Shown here: positions 4,580-9,078 of the stretch, one piece after another | Position numbering within the stretch: the stretch's first letter is position 1 | How the letters are laid out: every line of letters starts with the position of its first letter | Source: an uncultured Geobacteraceae bacterium | GTDB taxonomy: Bacteria > Desulfobacterota > Desulfuromonadia > Geobacterales > Pseudopelobacteraceae | Length of the DNA stretch: 9,078 nucleotides | NCBI GenBank assembly: GCA_903879825.1 | Contig: CAIRND010000526.1 | Location: forward strand, 1-9,078 | Direction of reading: 5' to 3' | Made by a program: the position numbers and the translations under genes | Notes under the pieces: model-generated | What the model was told of the DNA's origin: nothing | The model's input: the letters and a program-made list of their open reading frames with translations, nothing else | Databases searched by the model: none

Positions 4580-6634
4580 ATGAAAATGCACAAGTATTCA
4601 ATTTCAAATTCTCTTACATCGTTTAATGTTCAGTCGACGAACACTGATCCATTGCCCGTTGTTAAAGCAACCGGCAAAGTACATCACCTCCCTCCAACTA
4701 TCTGGAAAAAAATGGTTGGTGATGCTCAGAACCCTCTTGACAAGGCCATTGAGCGTACCAGAGATTTCTTTTTTCGCGAACAGTTACCTGATGGCTACTG
4801 GTGGGCAGAGCTTGAGTCAAACATTACCATAACGTCAGAATATATTATGTTGTTTCACTTTCTTGGCATGGTCGATAAGTTGCGCGAACAGAAAATGGCA
4901 CACTATATCCTGAGCAAACAGACGGTCGAAGGTTCCTGGGCTGTTTGGTTTGGAGGCCCGGGAGACCTTTCCACGACGGTTGAAGCGTATTTTGCACTCA
5001 AACTTGCTGGATATGCTGCTGATGATCCTGCTATGTGCAAGGCACGCACGTTCATTCTTTCCAAAGGTGGCATTCTCAAGACGCGGGTATTTACCAAAAT
5101 ATTTCTGGCATTGTTTGGAGAGTTTTCCTGGCTGGGAGTGCCGTCAATGCCGATTGAGCTTATGATGCTGCCGGAATATGCCTATTTTAACATATACGAA
5201 CTTTCCAGCTGGTCGCGTGCGACCATTATTCCGCTCTCTGTTGTCATGTCGGAAAATCCTGTGAGGAAGTTGCCGCCGCGAGCACGCGTTCAGGAACTGT
5301 TTGTCCGTCCGCCACGTCCCAGCGATTATACCTTTTCCCGCCATGACGGTATTATGAGCTGGAAGAATTTTTTTGTTGGTGTCGATCATCTGCTGAAAAT
5401 TTATGAATTATCTCCTATTCGCCCTTTCAAGAAAAAATCAATTGCTCTTGCAGAAAAGTGGATTCTTGAACATCAAGAAGTGAGTGGCGATTGGGGAGGG
5501 ATCCAGCCGGCGATGCTTAACTCAATTTTAGCACTGCATTGTCTTGGTTATGCGAACGACCACCCGGCGGTTGCGAATGGACTTGAGGCGCTGGCTAACT
5601 TCAGCATCGAAGATCAGGATGATCTGGTACTCCAATCGTGCGTTTCGCCTTTATGGGATACGGCACTTGTTCTTGTTGCCATGCAGGAAGCGGGTGTGCC
5701 GGTGGACCATCCTGCACTGGTGAAATCCGCCCAGTGGCTTCTGGATAGAGAGGTTCGCATAAAAGGGGACTGGCGTATTAAGTCGCCTGATCTTGAGCCG
5801 GGCGGGTGGGCCTTCGAATTTTTGAATGACTGGTACCCCGATGTCGATGACTCTGGTTTTGTAATGCTGGCGCTTAAAGACATCAATGTGCGCGATAAAA
5901 AGCAGAAGGATCAGGCCATCAAGCGCGGTATTACCTGGTGTCTCGGGATGCAGAGTGCAAATGGCGGTTGGGGAGCCTTTGATAAAGACAACACAAAATA
6001 TCTTCTGAACAAGATTCCTTTTGCCGACTTGGAAGCATTGATCGATCCACCGACTGCCGACCTGACCGGGCGTATGCTCGAGCTTCTGGGGGAATTCAAC
6101 TTTCCCCGCACTCATAGCGCCGTTGTCCGGGCATTGGAGTTTGTTAAATCAGAGCAGGAGCCTGAGGGGCCGTGGTGGGGACGCTGGGGGGTTAACTATA
6201 TCTATGGCACGTGGTCGGTCCTTAGCGGATTGGGAGCCATTGGTGAGGATATGAACCAGCCGTATATCAGGAAAACGGTCAACTGGCTTAAGTCCAAACA
6301 GAATCAGGATGGTGGCTGGGGAGAAGTTTGTGAATCGTATGAAGATCGCTCCTTAATGGGATGTGGCCCCAGTACGCCGTCACAAACCAGTTGGGCCTTG
6401 CTTTCACTCTTTGCATCGGGGGATGTTCTTTCAAAATCCGCGCAGCGCGGAGTTGAATATCTGGTCTCAATCCAGAATCAGGATGGTTCCTGGGATGAAG
6501 ATGCCTTTACCGGAACGGGGTTTCCCAAGTTTTTTATGATTAAGTACCATATTTACCGTAATTGCTTCCCACTAACAGCGCTTGGCAGGTATCGCAGGTT
6601 GCTGCTTGAGAACGCTAAAAACGACGGCGTGTAG
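4580..6634 (+). CDS. shc: Squalene-hopene cyclase
   Basis: This 684-residue protein (from ATG 4580) cyclises squalene to hopene/hopanol, the first committed step of hopanoid synthesis, as a monotopic enzyme of the inner membrane. The catalytic DxDD motif is DVDD at residues 421-424, within WYPDVDDSGF. Seven QW motifs (QxxxGxW) start at residues 68, 114, 299, 458, 526, 574 and 632 and tie the two alpha-barrel domains together. Glu87 in NITITSEY probably matches the conserved active-site Glu of the Alicyclobacillus enzyme. The C-terminus, GTGFPKFFMIKYHIYRNCFP then LTALGRY, is the usual family ending. The protein is somewhat longer than the ~630-residue Alicyclobacillus enzyme, mainly at the N-terminus. 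It is the first gene of an apparent operon with hpnA and dxs and would be hpnF in hpn nomenclature. Confidence 0.96.
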   Translation: MKMHKYSISNSLTSFNVQSTNTDPLPVVKATGKVHHLPPTIWKKMVGDAQNPLDKAIERTRDFFFREQLPDGYWWAELESNITITSEYIMLFHFLGMVDKLREQKMAHYILSKQTVEGSWAVWFGGPGDLSTTVEAYFALKLAGYAADDPAMCKARTFILSKGGILKTRVFTKIFLALFGEFSWLGVPSMPIELMMLPEYAYFNIYELSSWSRATIIPLSVVMSENPVRKLPPRARVQELFVRPPRPSDYTFSRHDGIMSWKNFFVGVDHLLKIYELSPIRPFKKKSIALAEKWILEHQEVSGDWGGIQPAMLNSILALHCLGYANDHPAVANGLEALANFSIEDQDDLVLQSCVSPLWDTALVLVAMQEAGVPVDHPALVKSAQWLLDREVRIKGDWRIKSPDLEPGGWAFEFLNDWYPDVDDSGFVMLALKDINVRDKKQKDQAIKRGITWCLGMQSANGGWGAFDKDNTKYLLNKIPFADLEALIDPPTADLTGRMLELLGEFNFPRTHSAVVRALEFVKSEQEPEGPWWGRWGVNYIYGTWSVLSGLGAIGEDMNQPYIRKTVNWLKSKQNQDGGWGEVCESYEDRSLMGCGPSTPSQTSWALLSLFASGDVLSKSAQRGVEYLVSIQNQDGSWDEDAFTGTGFPKFFMIKYHIYRNCFPLTALGRYRRLLLENAKNDGV

Positions 6635-6703
6635 ATTCTTGCCAGAAATAACTAAACAGGATAGTCCCGACAATATGCCATTTATGCGTCACCCCTTTAT
6701 TGT

Positions 6704-7687
6704 ATGAAAACCTTTGTTACCGGTGCTACCGGTTTTATCGGCGCCAGTATTGTCCGTGAACTGCTCCACGATGGTCGGGAAGTACGGGTTTTGGTCCGGT
6801 CTACTTCAAATCTCTCAAACCTGAAAGGGCTTGATGTAGAGATAGTGACGGGCGATCTTCTTGATGCGGATGGCTTGTGTCGTGGGCTTAAAGGATGCGA
6901 CGTCCTGTATCACGCGGCGGCGGATTATCGACTCTGGACACGCAACTCTGACGAAATGTATCGCACCAATGTTGGTGGTACGACCGCAATTCTTGAAGCC
7001 GCGCTGGAGAGCAACCTTTCGCGGGTAATCTATACCAGCAGTGTCGGAACGCTCGGCAATCCTGGGGATGGCACTGCGGGGAATGAAGAAACGAAAGTTT
7101 CGTTGGCCGATATGGTCGGGCCATACAAAAAAAGTAAATTTCTTGCGGAACGCGAGGCTGAACGATTTATAGCCCGTGGTTTGCCACTGATAATTGTCAA
7201 TCCGTCCACTCCGGTGGGGCCGTGGGACATAAAACCTACTCCGACCGGGAAAATAATAGTAGACTTTTTGAAACGGAAGATGCCGGCCTATCTGGATACC
7301 GGACTGAACCTCATCGCTGTTGAGGAGTGCGCACGCGGGCATATTCTGGCGGAGCACAAGGGTGCCATTGGTCGAAAATACATACTCGGAAACGCTAATC
7401 TTTCCTTGCGGGAAATCTTTACGATGCTTCAGGATATAACCGGACTTTCAGCTCCCAAAGTCAGATTGCCATACACTCCGGTACTTATTGCCGCCTGGCT
7501 GAACGAAGGACTTTCACGAATAACCGGACGTGAACCTTTGATTCCGCTGTCAGGGGTCCGGATGGCGGCACATCACATGTATTTTGATTCAGGAAGGGCT
7601 GTCCGTGAACTCGGTTTGCCGCAGACACCGGTCACCGAAGCTTTGAAACGGGCAGTTGAGTGGTTCCGCAACAATAATTATGCGTAG
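6704..7687 (+). CDS. hpnA: HpnA, hopanoid-associated sugar epimerase (extended SDR family)
   Basis: This 327-residue protein is of the NAD-dependent epimerase/dehydratase type. TGATGFIG at residues 6-13 is the Rossmann GxxGxxG nucleotide-binding motif. YHAAADYRLW lies at about 69-78, YTSSVGTLG at 110-118 carries the active-site Ser/Thr, and YKKSK at 141-145 supplies the catalytic Tyr141 and Lys145. NPSTPVGPWDIKPTPTG near residue 190 is typical of the HpnA subgroup. Family members sit in hopanoid clusters and are thought to act on the sugar-derived side chain of extended hopanoids; the exact substrate is not established by sequence. It starts 69 bp after the cyclase stop and ends 21 bp before dxs. 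No clear ribosome binding site precedes ATG 6704, but a ten-codon frame (6675-6707) overlaps it as ATGA. Confidence 0.92.
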   Translation: MKTFVTGATGFIGASIVRELLHDGREVRVLVRSTSNLSNLKGLDVEIVTGDLLDADGLCRGLKGCDVLYHAAADYRLWTRNSDEMYRTNVGGTTAILEAALESNLSRVIYTSSVGTLGNPGDGTAGNEETKVSLADMVGPYKKSKFLAEREAERFIARGLPLIIVNPSTPVGPWDIKPTPTGKIIVDFLKRKMPAYLDTGLNLIAVEECARGHILAEHKGAIGRKYILGNANLSLREIFTMLQDITGLSAPKVRLPYTPVLIAAWLNEGLSRITGREPLIPLSGVRMAAHHMYFDSGRAVRELGLPQTPVTEALKRAVEWFRNNNYA

Positions 7688-7708
7688 AAACACACGGGGT
7701 ATCAAATA

Positions 7709-9078
7709 ATGCTGCTAGAAAAAATCAATTCACCGGCTGATCTTAAAAAATTAAAAACGGATCAACTTCCTGCTCTTGCGGATGAAGTTCGTAAATTTCT
7801 GCTGGAAACGGTTTCCACTACTGGTGGTCATCTCGGCTCTAATCTTGGCACCGTCGAGCTGTCGATCGCTTTGCACTATTGTTTCAACTCTCCCAGCGAC
7901 AAGATCATTTGGGATGTCGGGCATCAGGCCTACACCCATAAAATACTCACCGGACGGCGGGACCGTTTTCATACCCAGCGCCAGTACAAAGGTATTTCCG
8001 GCTTTCCCAAACGGTGCGAGTCAGAGCATGACGCCTTCGGTGTCGGTCATTCCTCCACCTCTATCTCGGCAGCACTTGGCATGGCGGCGGCTGCCAGTCT
8101 TGACGGTCTTCCGAGCCATTCCATCGCAGTAATTGGCGATGGTTCTTTGACCGGCGGTATGGCTTTTGAAGCGCTGAATCAAGCAGGCCACCTCAAAAAA
8201 AATCTGATTGTGATTCTGAACGACAATGAAATGTCGATTTCAAAGAACGTTGGTGCTTTTTCTGCATTTATTTCTCGTAAAATGACCGGCCGCTATTATC
8301 GTGATTTGAAAAAAGAGATGCAGATTCTGCTTAAACATATTCCGGCTTTTGGTACGGACATCCTCCATTTTGCTCGTCGTGCAGAAAATTCACTGAAGGG
8401 GTTTCTCACTCCTGGTTCTCTTTTTGAAGCACTTGGATTCGATTATCTCGGTCCTCTGGACGGTCATGACTTGTCACAGTTGGTTGAGGTGTTTAACAAC
8501 ATCAATGAACTCGACGGCCCGTTATTGGTGCATGTCATGACAACCAAAGGCAAAGGGTACAAACCTGCTGAAGAAACTCCTGCTAAATATCATGGTGTCG
8601 GTGTTTTTGATGTAGCCACGGGCAAAGGTGCTGCCAAGCCGGCGATAAAATCATATACCGATCTGTTCGGCGAGACTATGGTGCAACTGGCTGAAGAAGA
8701 TGCAAAGATTGTTGCCATAACCGCCGCCATGCCGGATGGAACAGGACTTAACCCGTTTTCGCAACGTTTTCCCGAGCGTTTTTTTGACGTTGGCATAGCA
8801 GAACAACATGCCATGACTTTCGCGGCAGGTCTGGCTGCCGACGGTTTCAGGCCGGTGGTTGCCATTTACTCAACCTTTGTTCAACGTGCGTATGATCAGG
8901 TTTTTCACGACATCTGCCTGCAGAATCTGCCGGTTACCATAGCAATGGATCGTGCCGGCTTAGTTGGTGATGACGGCCCGACCCATCACGGTGCTTTCGA
9001 TCTTTCTTACCTGCGGCACCTGCCGGGGATTACCGTGATGGCTCCCAAAGATGAAAATGAATTGCGCCATATGCTCAA
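7709..9078 (+). CDS. dxs: 1-deoxy-D-xylulose-5-phosphate synthase (cut by window edge)
   Basis: The first 456 codons of a ~620-640 residue enzyme are present. It joins pyruvate and glyceraldehyde 3-phosphate, using thiamine diphosphate, to make DXP, the entry point of the MEP isoprenoid pathway in the cytosol. HLGSNLG (His41) and DVGHQAYTHK (His72) match conserved active-site histidines. GDG at 143-145, with NDN at 171-173, is the TPP/Mg2+ motif. VGIAEQHAMTFAAG carries the catalytic Glu365, and DRAGLVGDDGPTHHGAFD follows near 414. No frameshift is seen. The ATG at 7709 has a weak GGGGT upstream and lies 21 bp after hpnA, so the two are co-transcribed. Placement beside hopanoid genes suggests a dedicated isoprenoid supply, possibly a second dxs copy in the genome. 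Confidence 0.96.
   Translation, partial: MLLEKINSPADLKKLKTDQLPALADEVRKFLLETVSTTGGHLGSNLGTVELSIALHYCFNSPSDKIIWDVGHQAYTHKILTGRRDRFHTQRQYKGISGFPKRCESEHDAFGVGHSSTSISAALGMAAAASLDGLPSHSIAVIGDGSLTGGMAFEALNQAGHLKKNLIVILNDNEMSISKNVGAFSAFISRKMTGRYYRDLKKEMQILLKHIPAFGTDILHFARRAENSLKGFLTPGSLFEALGFDYLGPLDGHDLSQLVEVFNNINELDGPLLVHVMTTKGKGYKPAEETPAKYHGVGVFDVATGKGAAKPAIKSYTDLFGETMVQLAEEDAKIVAITAAMPDGTGLNPFSQRFPERFFDVGIAEQHAMTFAAGLAADGFRPVVAIYSTFVQRAYDQVFHDICLQNLPVTIAMDRAGLVGDDGPTHHGAFDLSYLRHLPGITVMAPKDENELRHML

Noticed and set aside
5651..6115. Leftward open frame of 154 codons inside squalene-hopene cyclase
   Set aside because: It is antisense to conserved cyclase coding sequence with DxDD and QW motifs and has no ribosome site or domain.
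6815..7357. Leftward open frame of 180 codons inside hpnA
   Set aside because: It is an antisense shadow of hpnA, rich in Arg/Pro/Ile with no family pattern.
7776..8132. Rightward open frame of 118 codons within dxs
   Set aside because: It is an alternate frame of dxs; the dxs frame carries all the expected catalytic motifs.

Overview
The window joins a decayed mobile/defence island (about 1-2800) to an ordinary chromosomal stretch (about 2960-9078). The right side holds two tRNA-Arg genes, a secreted TPR protein and the start of a hopanoid operon: squalene-hopene cyclase, hpnA and dxs. Hopanoid genes with their own dxs, together with the general style of the proteins, suggest a Gram-negative bacterium of the Desulfuromonadales/Geobacter type. 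That placement is inferred from recalled gene order, not from a search.

Left region. The right end of an IS3-like element (1-230) interrupts a leftward Fic-family gene (231-733). Behind the start of that gene lies an AT-rich repeat array. Next come pieces of a BREX phage-defence operon: the middle of brxB (about 829-1242), fused by a deletion to the last ~39 codons of brxC (about 1243-1360). A complete Fic gene (1473-2615) follows. Its stop overlaps the start of pglX (ATGA), and pglX is cut off after about 60 codons. The BREX genes visible are all broken, while this one Fic gene is whole. The surviving order, brxC end - array - fic - pglX start, shows that the Fic gene was an internal member of the BREX operon, translationally coupled to the methyltransferase gene.

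Both Fic genes are preceded by short, related inverted half-sites (CTTGAATA and CTTTAAATA). Same-orientation copies are exactly 41 bp apart in both arrays. The intact Fic protein ends in a predicted winged helix, so self-regulation through these arrays is the natural hypothesis. This Fic-BREX module is the most interesting item in the window.

Middle. Two leftward tRNA-Arg genes (anticodons UCU and UCG, both with encoded CCA) have candidate promoters and terminators of their own. The island abuts the 3' end of tRNA-Arg(UCU). A leftward gene (3366-4274) encodes an exported protein with an N-terminal domain resembling surface-adhesin E and three TPR repeats.

Right. Squalene-hopene cyclase (best start 4580), hpnA (6704-7687) and dxs (7709 to beyond the window edge) run rightward with gaps of 69 and 21 bp and probably form one operon. 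Dxs supplies isoprenoid precursor, the cyclase makes the hopane skeleton, and HpnA acts on the hopanoid side chain.
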